Shown here: in pieces, positions 7,319 through 14,946 of the stretch
Layout: each line of letters begins with the position of its first letter
How positions within the stretch are numbered: the stretch's first letter is position 1
Assembly (NCBI GenBank): GCA_045540915.1
Contig: JAZQID010000081.1
Location: forward strand, 1-14,946
Reading direction: 5' to 3'
From: RGIG2206 sp045540915
Lineage (GTDB): Bacteria; Bacillota; Clostridia; Oscillospirales; Acutalibacteraceae
Length of the DNA: 14,946 bases
Program-made: the position numbers and the translations under genes
Notes under the pieces: generated by a model
What the model was told of the DNA's origin: nothing
The model's database searches: none
Seen by the model: only the letters and a program-made list of their open reading frames with translations

Positions 7319-8322
7319 GAATAATCGTTGACGCTTTCGGCGGAGATAATGCACCTCTTGAGATACTCAAGGGATGTGCTTTGGCCGTTGAGGAATACGG
7401 CATTGATATTCTGCTTTGCGGTGATGAGAAGACCATTCGCGAAGTTGCATCAAAGAATGAGATATCATTGAACCGTATGGAGATCTTGCAGGCCGACGAC
7501 GTTATGAGTATGGAGGATCATCCCAAGTCTATCCTTAAGGAGAAGAAGGAGTCCTCTATGGCGGTTGGTATGCGTGCTTTGCACGACGGTATGGGCGATG
7601 CCTTTGTCACTGCGGGAAGTACAGGTGCCGCTCTGGTCGGTGCCACCTTCCTCGTTAAGCGTATCAAGGGGATAAAGAGAGCGGCTCTTGCCGCAATTTT
7701 GCCTACCGACAACGGCGAGAATACTCTTATGCTTGATGTCGGTGCCAATGCCGATTGCCGTCCTGAGATGCTGGTTCAGTTCGGCGTTATGGGATACGAG
7801 TATATGAAAAATCAGATGCATATCGACAATCCCCGTGTAGCACTTCTTAACGTCGGAAGCGAGGATACCAAGGGTGGAGAACTTCAACTTGCCGCCTTTG
7901 AGCAGTTGAAGAATGCGCCGATAAACTTCATAGGTAACGTTGAGGCACGCGACGTGCTTGGCGGAGTGTGCGACGTCCTTGTCGCCGACGGATTCAGCGG
8001 CAACGTCTTCCTCAAGACCTGTGAAGGCACAATATCCCTTGTTATGAATAACATAAAGCGCATTCTCGGCAAAAACATAATTACAAAGTTTGCCGCCGCT
8101 CTTATTATGGACGGTCTCAAGGGCTTTAAGAAAAAGATGGATTACACCGAGGTTGGCGGAGCGCCTCTTTTGGGTGTTGCGCATCCCGTTATCAAGGCTC
8201 ACGGCAACTCAAAGGCACGCGCCTTTAAGAATGCCGTCGGACAGGCGGTAGAATTTGCAAAAGCCGGTGTAATTGATAAGATAACCACAGCAGTTTCTAA
8301 GGAGAGCGTGTCTGATGACTGA
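7315..8322 (+). CDS. plsX: Phosphate acyltransferase PlsX
   Basis: PlsX converts acyl-ACP and phosphate to acyl-phosphate, the donor used by PlsY to start phospholipid synthesis. It is a peripheral membrane enzyme of about 335 residues, as here. The N-terminal motif reads DAFGGDNAP (6-14); the family usually has methionine where Phe8 stands. Further typical stretches are SAGSTGA-like TAGSTGAALVGA, MLDVGANADCRP, NVGSEDTKGG, VLVADGFSGNV and GGAPLLGV. The ATG at 7315 overlaps the trmFO stop as ATGA, with AGGAG 10 nt upstream (7300-7304). The next gene, rnc, overlaps by 8 bp. In many Firmicutes acpP lies between plsX and rnc; here it is absent, so ACP must be encoded elsewhere. Confidence 0.97.
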   Translation: MRIIVDAFGGDNAPLEILKGCALAVEEYGIDILLCGDEKTIREVASKNEISLNRMEILQADDVMSMEDHPKSILKEKKESSMAVGMRALHDGMGDAFVTAGSTGAALVGATFLVKRIKGIKRAALAAILPTDNGENTLMLDVGANADCRPEMLVQFGVMGYEYMKNQMHIDNPRVALLNVGSEDTKGGELQLAAFEQLKNAPINFIGNVEARDVLGGVCDVLVADGFSGNVFLKTCEGTISLVMNNIKRILGKNIITKFAAALIMDGLKGFKKKMDYTEVGGAPLLGVAHPVIKAHGNSKARAFKNAVGQAVEFAKAGVIDKITTAVSKESVSDD

Positions 8323-8995
8323 ACTTGAGAAGAAGATAGGCTATAGCTTTAACAATGACAAGCTGTTATACCGCGCTTTGTCCCATTCCTCGTTTGCAAA
8401 TGAATCTAAAGAGGCAGAGGGTTCTAATGAGCGGCTTGAGTTTTTAGGTGATGCGGTTCTGTCTATTGTCGTTTCCGATTGCATTTTCAAGGACTACGTT
8501 CATCTGCCCGAAGGTGAACTGACCAAGATCCGCGCATCCCTTGTGTGCGAGAAATCTCTCAGCGTATTTGCAAAGGAGATCGATCTCGGCAGCCACATTA
8601 TGCTCGGAAAAGGGGAGAAGATGACGGGCGGAAGCGAGCGTCCGTCTATACTTGCCGATGCGTTTGAGGCACTTATCGCCGCCATCTACCTTGATGGCGG
8701 AATGGGAGCGGCTTCCAAATTTGTAATGTCATTTGTCGGCCCCGAACTCAACAAGCAACACGTTGGAAACTTCGACGATTACAAGACGATGCTGCAGGAG
8801 ATAATTCAGAAAAATCCTGAAGAACTTTTGGAGTACGTGCTCGTCGGTGAGAGCGGCCCTGACCACGATAAGAGGTTTGAGGTTGAGGTGCGACTTAATT
8901 CAAACGTTATCGGCAAGGGAGTCGGCCGTACCAAGAAGCAGGCGGAACAGGACGGAGCCAAAGAAGCGCTCGTCCTTATGGGCGAATTGGTGTGA
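8315..8995 (+). CDS. rnc: Ribonuclease III
   Basis: RNase III cuts double-stranded RNA, processing the rRNA precursor and regulating some mRNAs. The 226-residue protein has the two expected parts. The N-terminal catalytic domain carries the signature NERLEFLGDAVL (38-49; Glu42, Asp46) and the second acidic pair Asp115 and Glu118 in ADAFEALIAAIYLDGG. The C-terminal double-stranded-RNA-binding domain (about 155-224) ends in KKQAEQDGAKEAL. The ATG at 8315 lies 10 nt after AAGGAG (8299-8304) within the end of plsX. The last bases overlap the GTG start of the next gene as GTGA. Confidence 0.97.
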   Translation: MTELEKKIGYSFNNDKLLYRALSHSSFANESKEAEGSNERLEFLGDAVLSIVVSDCIFKDYVHLPEGELTKIRASLVCEKSLSVFAKEIDLGSHIMLGKGEKMTGGSERPSILADAFEALIAAIYLDGGMGAASKFVMSFVGPELNKQHVGNFDDYKTMLQEIIQKNPEELLEYVLVGESGPDHDKRFEVEVRLNSNVIGKGVGRTKKQAEQDGAKEALVLMGELV

Positions 8996-9981
8996 GTGCG
9001 AATATTGCAATTTTCGTGCCGCATAACGGGTGCCGAAATCAGTGCAGTTTTTGTAATCAGTTCTCGATAACTTCTCAGCTTGAGCAACCGACTGCTGAAT
9101 CGGTAAGGACGACGGTTGAGAACGCTTTGGGGTATCTTGGAGACGACGCAAAAGAGGCAGAGATCGCCTTTTTCGGCGGTAGCTTTACGGCTGTTGAGCG
9201 GTCGTATATGATTGAATTGCTTGAAGCGGCCTATCCTTATATCAGAGATAAAAAGGTCAAGGGCATCCGTCTTTCAACCCGACCCGATGCTATAGACGAC
9301 GATGTGCTTGAGCTTCTGAAACGTTATGGTGCTACAACCATAGAACTCGGCGCACAAAGCATGTGTGACGACGTTCTCAACTTTAACCGCAGGGGTCATA
9401 CCGCTGAAGATGTGAAAAGTGCATCGCGCCTTATCAAGTCATACGGCTTTTCATTGGGATTGCAAATGATGACCGGCCTTGCAAAAGCGGATGACAAAAA
9501 GGATGTCGAGACCTGCGAAGAATTGATCGCGTTAAACCCTGATTTTGTCAGGATATATCCTACGATAGTGCTGAAAAACACCTATCTTGCCCAACTGTAT
9601 GAGCAGGGTGAGTATCAACCTCAGTCGGTAGAGGATGCGGTTGATCTTTGTTGTAAACTTCTGGTGATGTTCGGTAACGCGGGGATACCGGTTATCCGAC
9701 TCGGACTGCACTCCATTGACGAGGAGTCTTATGTTGCAGGGCCGTGGCATTCTGCATTTGGCGAGCTGTGCAAGAGCCGAATATTTTACAACAAGGTTGC
9801 TGAGAAAATTGACCGAAAGGGAAGATACAATCTTTATGTTTCGCCCCGTATGGTGTCAAAGGCCGTCGGTCAAAACCGCAGTAATATAAAGAGATTTTCG
9901 TCAAACGGTATCGATGTGACCGTTTGTTCGGATGTTAAGTTGAATGATGAAGAATTTATCATAGAGGAAGTGAAGCTTTGA
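8992..9981 (+). CDS. Radical SAM protein, Elp3/MiaB-like, function unknown
   Basis: This 329-residue protein has the radical SAM cluster motif CxxxCxxC (Cys14, Cys18, Cys21, in GCRNQCSFCNQ), which holds a 4Fe-4S cluster and binds S-adenosylmethionine. FFGGSFTA (60-67), RLSTRPDAI (93-101) and ELGAQSM (118-124) follow the Elp3/YhcC-like branch. The C-terminal acetyltransferase domain of true Elp3 is missing, and no other catalytic domain is evident in the last 130 residues. The start is inferred to be the GTG at 8992, which overlaps the rnc stop; the ribosome site is weak, so coupling to rnc is likely. Its TGA overlaps the smc start. Homologues between rnc and smc are familiar in Clostridia as Elp3-like proteins. 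The substrate is unknown, and RNA modification is only a guess from family and neighbours. Confidence 0.88.
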   Translation: MSANIAIFVPHNGCRNQCSFCNQFSITSQLEQPTAESVRTTVENALGYLGDDAKEAEIAFFGGSFTAVERSYMIELLEAAYPYIRDKKVKGIRLSTRPDAIDDDVLELLKRYGATTIELGAQSMCDDVLNFNRRGHTAEDVKSASRLIKSYGFSLGLQMMTGLAKADDKKDVETCEELIALNPDFVRIYPTIVLKNTYLAQLYEQGEYQPQSVEDAVDLCCKLLVMFGNAGIPVIRLGLHSIDEESYVAGPWHSAFGELCKSRIFYNKVAEKIDRKGRYNLYVSPRMVSKAVGQNRSNIKRFSSNGIDVTVCSDVKLNDEEFIIEEVKL

Positions 9982-12900
9982 GACTCAAATCCATTGAAAT
10001 TCAGGGGTTCAAGTCGTTCGCAGACAAGACTGTGTTGCAGTTTGGCGAAGGCATCACAGCCGTCGTTGGCCCTAACGGCTCGGGTAAGAGCAACATATCC
10101 GATGCGGTTCGTTGGGTTCTCGGTGAGCAGTCGAACAAGACCCTGCGAAGCAACCGAATGGAAGACGTTATCTTCGGCGGAACTGCCACAAGAAAACGTC
10201 TTGGCTTTGCTGAGGTCACACTTGTAATCGACAACAAGGAACGCAATCTTCCTATGGATGAGGACGATGTTGCCGTCACCCGCAGATATTACCGCTCGGG
10301 TGAAAGTGAATACCGACTGAACAATATCTCTGTTCGATTGAAGGATATCCACGAACTGTTTATGGATACCGGTCTGGGCAGGGACGGATATTCTATGGTC
10401 GGGCAGGGTAAGATCGACGACATAGTCGGCACCAAGACTTCCTCGGAACGCAGGGATATCTTCGAAGAAGCGGCCGGAATTTCGCGCTTCCGTTACCGCA
10501 AGATCGAAGCCGAGCGCAAGCTTGCTCAGGCGGAGGAAAATATGCTGCGCCTGCGTGACATCTTGCAGGAGTTGGAGTCGCGTGTTGGTCCCTTGGCAGA
10601 GCAGAGTAAGAAGGCTGCCATCTTCCTTGAATATTCCAAAGAGCAGGAAGAATTGCAGATCGGTCTGTGGCTCAACACACTTTCAAAGTATAAGGAAGCC
10701 CTGAGTGATCAGGAATATAAAATTACAGCCGCAAGAGAGCAGTACGACGAGATCAACTCCAAGATTGCTCTGCTTGACAGCCGCATTGACTCATCGGCCG
10801 ATGAGTCGATGCGTATCAGCGCGGCCACCGAGGATGCGCGCACTAAGTCTGCCGAGCTTGATGAGGCTGCAACTAAGGTGGATGCTGAGATTGCGGTCAA
10901 AAACAACACCATATTTCATAATAACGAAACTATTCAGCGTATTGAGACCGACATTCAGGACGTCGAGAACGGCGGTACTTCCATTTCTGCCGATATCGCG
11001 CAGAAAAACGCTGAAATTGCCGCTAAAACCACTGAGATTGACCAGATTCGTGTTCTTTTGGATCAGGCCAACGATAAGCTCCTCGGACTTATCAGCGATA
11101 GCGACGGTTTTTCGGCTCAGATCGAGCAGTTCAACCTCTTGCTTAACGCTTTGTCGGTCAAATCGTCGGATGAGCGTGTTGCTCTGATCGCGGCTGAAAC
11201 CGCAATTGAAGAGATAATTGCCAGACGCGATGTAATTGCTTCTTCTGTTACAGAGAAGAACGGCACCCTCGAGTCTCTAAATGCCGAGCATAAGCTTTTG
11301 CTCAAGGACCTCGACGTTGCTGAGGAAACTATTGCAGAGTGTAATAACAGCCTTAGCGGTCGTAAGCTTATCTTCACCTCTCGCGGTGAAGAGTGTGAGA
11401 AGCTGAAGAAGGAGATCGACACCTTGACTCTTGACGAGGGTGAGAAAAGACGCAGAGCCCAGATACTCAAGGACCTCGAAAAGAGTATGGAGGGCTTTGG
11501 ATATGCGGTGAAATCTGTGGTGCAGGCCGCCGATGGCGGAAAGCTCGGCGGAGTTCACGGTCCCGTGTCTCACATTATGTCGGTTGAGAGCAAGTACTCT
11601 GCCGCCATTGAATGCGCCCTTGGTGCCGCATTGCAGAACATCGTTGTAGACAACGAGACCGATGCAAAACGCGCCATAAACTACCTCAAGAGTAATAAGC
11701 TGGGTCGCGCGACCTTCCTGCCGATGACGGCAATCAAGCCCCGTTTGTTTAAGGAAAGCGGACTTGACGATTGCACGGGATTTGTCAGCGTTGCGGTCGA
11801 CCTTGTCAAATTTGATAAAAAGTACTCTTCCGTTCTGTCCAATCTCTTGGGTGGAATTGTTGTCGCTGAGGATATCGATTGTGCGGTATCCATCGCTAAA
11901 AAGTACGGATATCGTTTCAAGGTGGTCACCCTTGATGGTCAGGTCGTCAACGCAGGCGGATCGCTTACAGGTGGCTCGCTGTCCAAGAACGCGGGTATTT
12001 TGAGCCGTCGCGGCGATATTGATAAGTTGATTTCTCAGGCTGATGAAATTGCAAATAAGATCAAGGCCGTTAACGAGAAATATACTGCCAAACAGGCTGA
12101 ATTGGCTTCGCTTGAGGCCGAGATGCTTGTTGCACAGAGCGCCATTACCACCGCGCAGGAGGATAAGATCCGCATACTCGGTGAAATCAAGCGCGTCGAA
12201 GAGCAGATTGGCTTGAACGAGGCTGACGTTGCTAAGTTAAACGAAGAAGCCTCCTCTAACGAGGCAAGGTTGACCGAACTAAACGCGGAAAAACAGCGCG
12301 CCGAGAACAGCATTGAGCAGTTACGTGTACAGTCAGCCGATAATCAGCTTCAACTTGATACTTTGGTGGGCGGTCGTGATGCATCTTCCAACGTCCGCAA
12401 GGAACTTGAAGAAGAGATCGGCAACTTCAAGACCGGCATATTCGAGAAGGAACGCGATATTGACGTTCTGAAATCGTCAATTGCCGAGCTTAATACCTTT
12501 GTGTCGGGACAGGACGAGCGCGTTATAAAAATGCGCGCCGATATTGATGCAATTCTTGCGCAAAACGAAGTTATCAACACCGAGATAGTTGCCTTGCAGG
12601 AGCAGGCTGACTCACTTCGTCAGCAGGCGGAAGAAACGAGAGCATCTGTATCATCTCTGCTTATTCAGCGCGACGAATTGGATAAATCGGTGCAGAATAT
12701 GCGGGTAGAGGAGCGTACATTGGCCGCCGACCGTGAAAAGATGAACGGCGAGCTTGTCCGCCTTGAAGAGCGTAAGATATCGATGGTACACGAATATGAC
12801 GATACCATCAAGAAACTCTACGATGAGTACGGACTCACTCGCAGTGAGGCCGAGGAAAAGGGAACAATTCCTAAGGATATCCCTGCGGCACAGCGTCGCC

Positions 12901-13556
12901 TTGTCGAACTTCGCAGTAAGATCAGGGGACTCGGCAACGTCAACGTTTCCGCTATCGAAGAGTATAAAGAGGTCAGCGAGAGGTATGATTTTATGTCGGC
13001 GCAGATCGCCGATATTGAGCAATCGCGTGAGCAGTTGACTAAGCTTATCGCTGAACTTACTCAGCAGATGGAGACCACCTTCGTTGAGCGATTTAATGCC
13101 ATTAACGCCTATTTCGGACAGGTCTTTGTCAAGTTGTTCGGAGGCGGTACTGCCGAACTGCGCCTGACCGACCCCGAGAACACGCTTGAATCGGGCATTG
13201 AAATTCTCGCACAGCCTCCCGGAAAGAATATTTCCATCATCGAGCAGTTGTCGGGCGGAGAAAAGGCACTTATCGCCATCTCCATCTACTTCGCGGTAAT
13301 GAAGGTCAATCCGCCTCCATTCTGTGTGCTTGACGAGGTTGACGCAGCGCTTGACGATGTAAACGTCAACCGCTTCTCCGAATATCTGCGCAGGATGAGT
13401 GAGCAGACCCAGTTTATCGTCATTACCCACCGTAGAGGCAGTATGGAAGAGGCTGATATGCTCTATGGAGTAACAATGCAGGAAAAGGGAATTTCCAAGT
13501 TGCTTGAACTTAATGTCAGCGAGTTGGAATCACGATTGAAGCTTAAGGCGGAATAG
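9978..13556 (+). CDS. smc: Chromosome segregation protein SMC
   Basis: SMC dimers with ScpA and ScpB form the bacterial condensin that extrudes DNA loops and helps separate sister origins. The 1192-residue protein has every expected part: Walker A GPNGSGKSN (31-39), a long first coiled coil (about 170-505), the hinge (about 524-660, from GVHGPVSH to GGSLTGGS), a second coiled coil (about 670-1000), the ABC signature LSGGEKALI (1091-1099) and Walker B FCVLDEVDAALDD with Asp1119 and Glu1120. The start is TTG at 9978, overlapping the previous stop (TTGA) and preceded by GAGGAAG (9964-9970). It is supported because the N-terminus (LKSIEIQGFKSFADKT) begins exactly where the family does. It ends in TAG, the only full-length gene here to do so. 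scpA and scpB are not in the window. Confidence 0.98.
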   Translation: MRLKSIEIQGFKSFADKTVLQFGEGITAVVGPNGSGKSNISDAVRWVLGEQSNKTLRSNRMEDVIFGGTATRKRLGFAEVTLVIDNKERNLPMDEDDVAVTRRYYRSGESEYRLNNISVRLKDIHELFMDTGLGRDGYSMVGQGKIDDIVGTKTSSERRDIFEEAAGISRFRYRKIEAERKLAQAEENMLRLRDILQELESRVGPLAEQSKKAAIFLEYSKEQEELQIGLWLNTLSKYKEALSDQEYKITAAREQYDEINSKIALLDSRIDSSADESMRISAATEDARTKSAELDEAATKVDAEIAVKNNTIFHNNETIQRIETDIQDVENGGTSISADIAQKNAEIAAKTTEIDQIRVLLDQANDKLLGLISDSDGFSAQIEQFNLLLNALSVKSSDERVALIAAETAIEEIIARRDVIASSVTEKNGTLESLNAEHKLLLKDLDVAEETIAECNNSLSGRKLIFTSRGEECEKLKKEIDTLTLDEGEKRRRAQILKDLEKSMEGFGYAVKSVVQAADGGKLGGVHGPVSHIMSVESKYSAAIECALGAALQNIVVDNETDAKRAINYLKSNKLGRATFLPMTAIKPRLFKESGLDDCTGFVSVAVDLVKFDKKYSSVLSNLLGGIVVAEDIDCAVSIAKKYGYRFKVVTLDGQVVNAGGSLTGGSLSKNAGILSRRGDIDKLISQADEIANKIKAVNEKYTAKQAELASLEAEMLVAQSAITTAQEDKIRILGEIKRVEEQIGLNEADVAKLNEEASSNEARLTELNAEKQRAENSIEQLRVQSADNQLQLDTLVGGRDASSNVRKELEEEIGNFKTGIFEKERDIDVLKSSIAELNTFVSGQDERVIKMRADIDAILAQNEVINTEIVALQEQADSLRQQAEETRASVSSLLIQRDELDKSVQNMRVEERTLAADREKMNGELVRLEERKISMVHEYDDTIKKLYDEYGLTRSEAEEKGTIPKDIPAAQRRLVELRSKIRGLGNVNVSAIEEYKEVSERYDFMSAQIADIEQSREQLTKLIAELTQQMETTFVERFNAINAYFGQVFVKLFGGGTAELRLTDPENTLESGIEILAQPPGKNISIIEQLSGGEKALIAISIYFAVMKVNPPPFCVLDEVDAALDDVNVNRFSEYLRRMSEQTQFIVITHRRGSMEEADMLYGVTMQEKGISKLLELNVSELESRLKLKAE

Positions 13557-13565
13557 GAGCATTTT

Positions 13566-14474
13566 ATGGGCTTGTTTTCAAAAATAGGCAGTGGGCTGAA
13601 AAAGACGCGCGAGTCCTTTATGGGCGCACTCAACGGGCTTATCAGCTCATTTACAAAGATCGACGAGGACTTCTTTGAGGAATTGGAGGAGATACTCGTT
13701 ATGGCCGATGTCGGCGTTATGACTGCCGACCATATCTGCACCGAGCTTCGCCAAAAGGTCAAGCAGGAGAGGATCACCGATACCGAGCAGATAATCGGCC
13801 TTCTCAAGCAGATTTTAATTGACATTCTCGGTCAAGATAATGACCTGAAGCTTGACACCAAGCCGTCGGTTTTGGTCGTCATAGGTGTCAATGGAGCAGG
13901 TAAGACCACCTCGGTGGGCAAGATGGCAGCACGCTTCAAATCGGAAGGCAAATCGGTTCTGCTCGGAGCCGCCGACACCTTCCGCGCAGGCGCCATAGAG
14001 CAGCTTGACGTCTGGGCAAAGCGCACCGATGTTCCCATTGTAAAAAGCTTTGAGGGCAGTGATCCCGCTTCGGTAGTATTTGACACCGTCGCATCGGGAA
14101 AGGCACGCGGCTCGGATATTATTATCTGCGACACTGCAGGCCGACTGCATAATAAAAAGAACCTTATGGATGAGCTTGCCAAGATTATGCGAATCATCAG
14201 GCGCGAGCTTCCTGATGCCGACGTCGAGACCCTGCTTGTGTTAGATGCTACAACGGGTCAAAATGCCGTCAATCAGGCTAAGGAATTCAGTAAGGTTGGC
14301 GATATCACCGGTATCGTCCTGACCAAATTGGACGGCACCGCAAAGGGCGGAGTTGTCGTTACCATCAAGCACGAGTTAGGCATACCGGTCAAGTTTATCG
14401 GCGTGGGCGAGGGTGTTGATGACCTTCAGCTATTTGATGCAAACGAATTCGTCGACGGGATTTTTGAGGGGTAA
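13566..14474 (+). CDS. ftsY: Signal recognition particle receptor FtsY
   Basis: FtsY is the membrane-associated GTPase that receives ribosomes bound by signal recognition particle and hands them to the Sec translocon. The 302-residue protein is the short Gram-positive form: it lacks the long acidic A domain and starts with a basic amphipathic stretch (about 1-25, GLFSKIGSGLKKTRESF) that probably touches the membrane. The N domain (25-95) leads to the G domain with the P-loop GVNGAGKTT (107-115), DTFRAGAIEQL (137-147), DTAGR (189-193) and TKLDGTAKGG (253-262). The ATG at 13566 is 6 nt after AGGAG (13555-13559), a ribosome site that overlaps the smc TAG. ftsY is in the same frame as smc, separated by TAG and three codons. 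rdgB follows after 3 bp. Confidence 0.98.
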   Translation: MGLFSKIGSGLKKTRESFMGALNGLISSFTKIDEDFFEELEEILVMADVGVMTADHICTELRQKVKQERITDTEQIIGLLKQILIDILGQDNDLKLDTKPSVLVVIGVNGAGKTTSVGKMAARFKSEGKSVLLGAADTFRAGAIEQLDVWAKRTDVPIVKSFEGSDPASVVFDTVASGKARGSDIIICDTAGRLHNKKNLMDELAKIMRIIRRELPDADVETLLVLDATTGQNAVNQAKEFSKVGDITGIVLTKLDGTAKGGVVVTIKHELGIPVKFIGVGEGVDDLQLFDANEFVDGIFEG

Positions 14475-14477
14475 ACA

Positions 14478-14946
14478 ATGGACTTTATACTTGCTTCTAA
14501 GAACAAGCATAAGCTTGTTGAGCTGAGCCGTATTTTATCACCCTTGGGGGTCAATATTAAACTTGAGAGCGACCTTGGCATCACACTGCCAGAGGTTGAT
14601 GAAACAGGCACCACCTTTGAGGAAAATGCCGAACTCAAAGCCCGTTCAGCCTGCGAGGCTTCGGGTCTGCCTGCAATAGCTGATGATTCGGGTATGTGCG
14701 TTGACGGACTTGACGGTGCACCCGGAGTTTATTCTGCGAGGTTTGCAGGCGAGGACCAAAATGACGAGGCTAATATCGACAAGGTTTTGGACCTGCTTAA
14801 AGATGCACCCGAAGGCTCGCCTGAGCGCAAGGCGAGGTTTGTAAGCGCCATATGCTGTTGTTTCCCTGACGGAAGCAAGCTTACCGCCAAGGGTGTCTGC
14901 GAGGGCGAAATTGCCCTTAAGCGCCACGGTTATAACGGCTTTGGAT
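14478..14946 (+). CDS. rdgB: RdgB/HAM1-family dITP/XTP pyrophosphatase, cut by the right edge
   Basis: This family hydrolyses deaminated purine nucleotides (ITP, dITP, XTP) to monophosphates, keeping them out of DNA and RNA. The 156 visible codons start MDFILASKNKHKL, matching the nucleotide-binding N-terminus. Further motifs are GTTFEENAELKA, IADDSGMCVDGLDGAPGVYSAR (the catalytic acidic region, split here only for reading) and FVSAICC. The frame is open to the last base, where HGYNGFG is reached; about 40 residues should remain beyond the window. The ATG at 14478 has GAGGGG (14466-14471) upstream, overlapping the end of ftsY. Its place after ftsY is as in other Clostridia. Confidence 0.96.
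   Translation, partial: MDFILASKNKHKLVELSRILSPLGVNIKLESDLGITLPEVDETGTTFEENAELKARSACEASGLPAIADDSGMCVDGLDGAPGVYSARFAGEDQNDEANIDKVLDLLKDAPEGSPERKARFVSAICCCFPDGSKLTAKGVCEGEIALKRHGYNGFG

Noticed and set aside
7465..8202. Long minus-strand open frame (245 codons) inside plsX
   Set aside because: It is antisense to a full-length, canonical PlsX; the translation has no recognisable domain and no initiation signals.
12651..13430. Long minus-strand open frame (259 codons) inside smc
   Set aside because: It overlaps the conserved ATPase head of SMC and its translation looks like random antisense sequence.
285..13556. Genome-wide reassignment of UAG to an amino acid
   Set aside because: Two TAG codons are too few to decide, smc ends at a sensible place with TAG, and no known code reads UAG as glycine. 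I keep it only as a test under the findings.
1..14946. CRISPR arrays, insertion sequences, prophage or toxin-antitoxin genes, tRNA or rRNA genes
   Set aside because: No repeated spacers, terminal inverted repeats, transposase or phage motifs, or RNA gene signatures were seen; coding sequence for housekeeping genes fills nearly the whole window.

Overview
The window is chromosomal housekeeping DNA from a Gram-positive bacterium. It most likely comes from the class Clostridia, in the Oscillospiraceae/Ruminococcaceae area. This rests on gene content and order (infC-rpmI-rplT, dprA-topA-trmFO, plsX-rnc-smc-ftsY-rdgB), on strong AGGAGG-type ribosome binding sites, on the folate-dependent TrmFO typical of Firmicutes, and on a base composition near 50% G+C as judged by eye. 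No transposase, phage gene, CRISPR array, tRNA or rRNA gene is visible.

Layout. Positions 1-398 (minus strand) hold the 5' part of a pyruvate kinase gene, cut by the window edge. It carries an in-frame amber codon where the family has glycine in its N-terminal R-L-N-x-S-H-G motif, although the frame stays open and pyruvate-kinase-like beyond it. Positions 399-648 are intergenic: a consensus sigma-A promoter (TTGACA, 17 bp, TATAAT) with A-tracts upstream, then a leader of about 145 nt with several hairpins and at least one pair of mutually exclusive pairings. It drives infC-rpmI-rplT (649-1803), which ends in a perfect 10-bp stem terminator. infC appears to start at a non-canonical AUA codon.

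From 1872 to the right edge (over 13 kb) runs one tightly packed plus-strand series: SpoU/TrmH-family RNA methyltransferase, dprA, topA, trmFO, plsX, rnc, a radical SAM protein, smc, ftsY and the start of rdgB. The first eight genes each overlap the next by 1 to 8 bp, and the last two gaps are 9 and 3 bp, so transcription as one unit with translational coupling is likely. No intrinsic terminator was seen inside it.

The genes cover translation and RNA maturation (IF3, L35, L20, the RNA methyltransferase, TrmFO, RNase III), DNA handling and chromosome organisation (DprA, TopA, SMC), phospholipid synthesis (PlsX), protein targeting (FtsY) and nucleotide-pool cleaning (RdgB). I found no evidence of a new multi-gene system. 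The points worth a second look are the pyruvate kinase amber codon, the AUA start of infC, the infC leader, the in-frame smc-TAG-ftsY junction, the absence of acpP between plsX and rnc, and the uncharacterised radical SAM protein.
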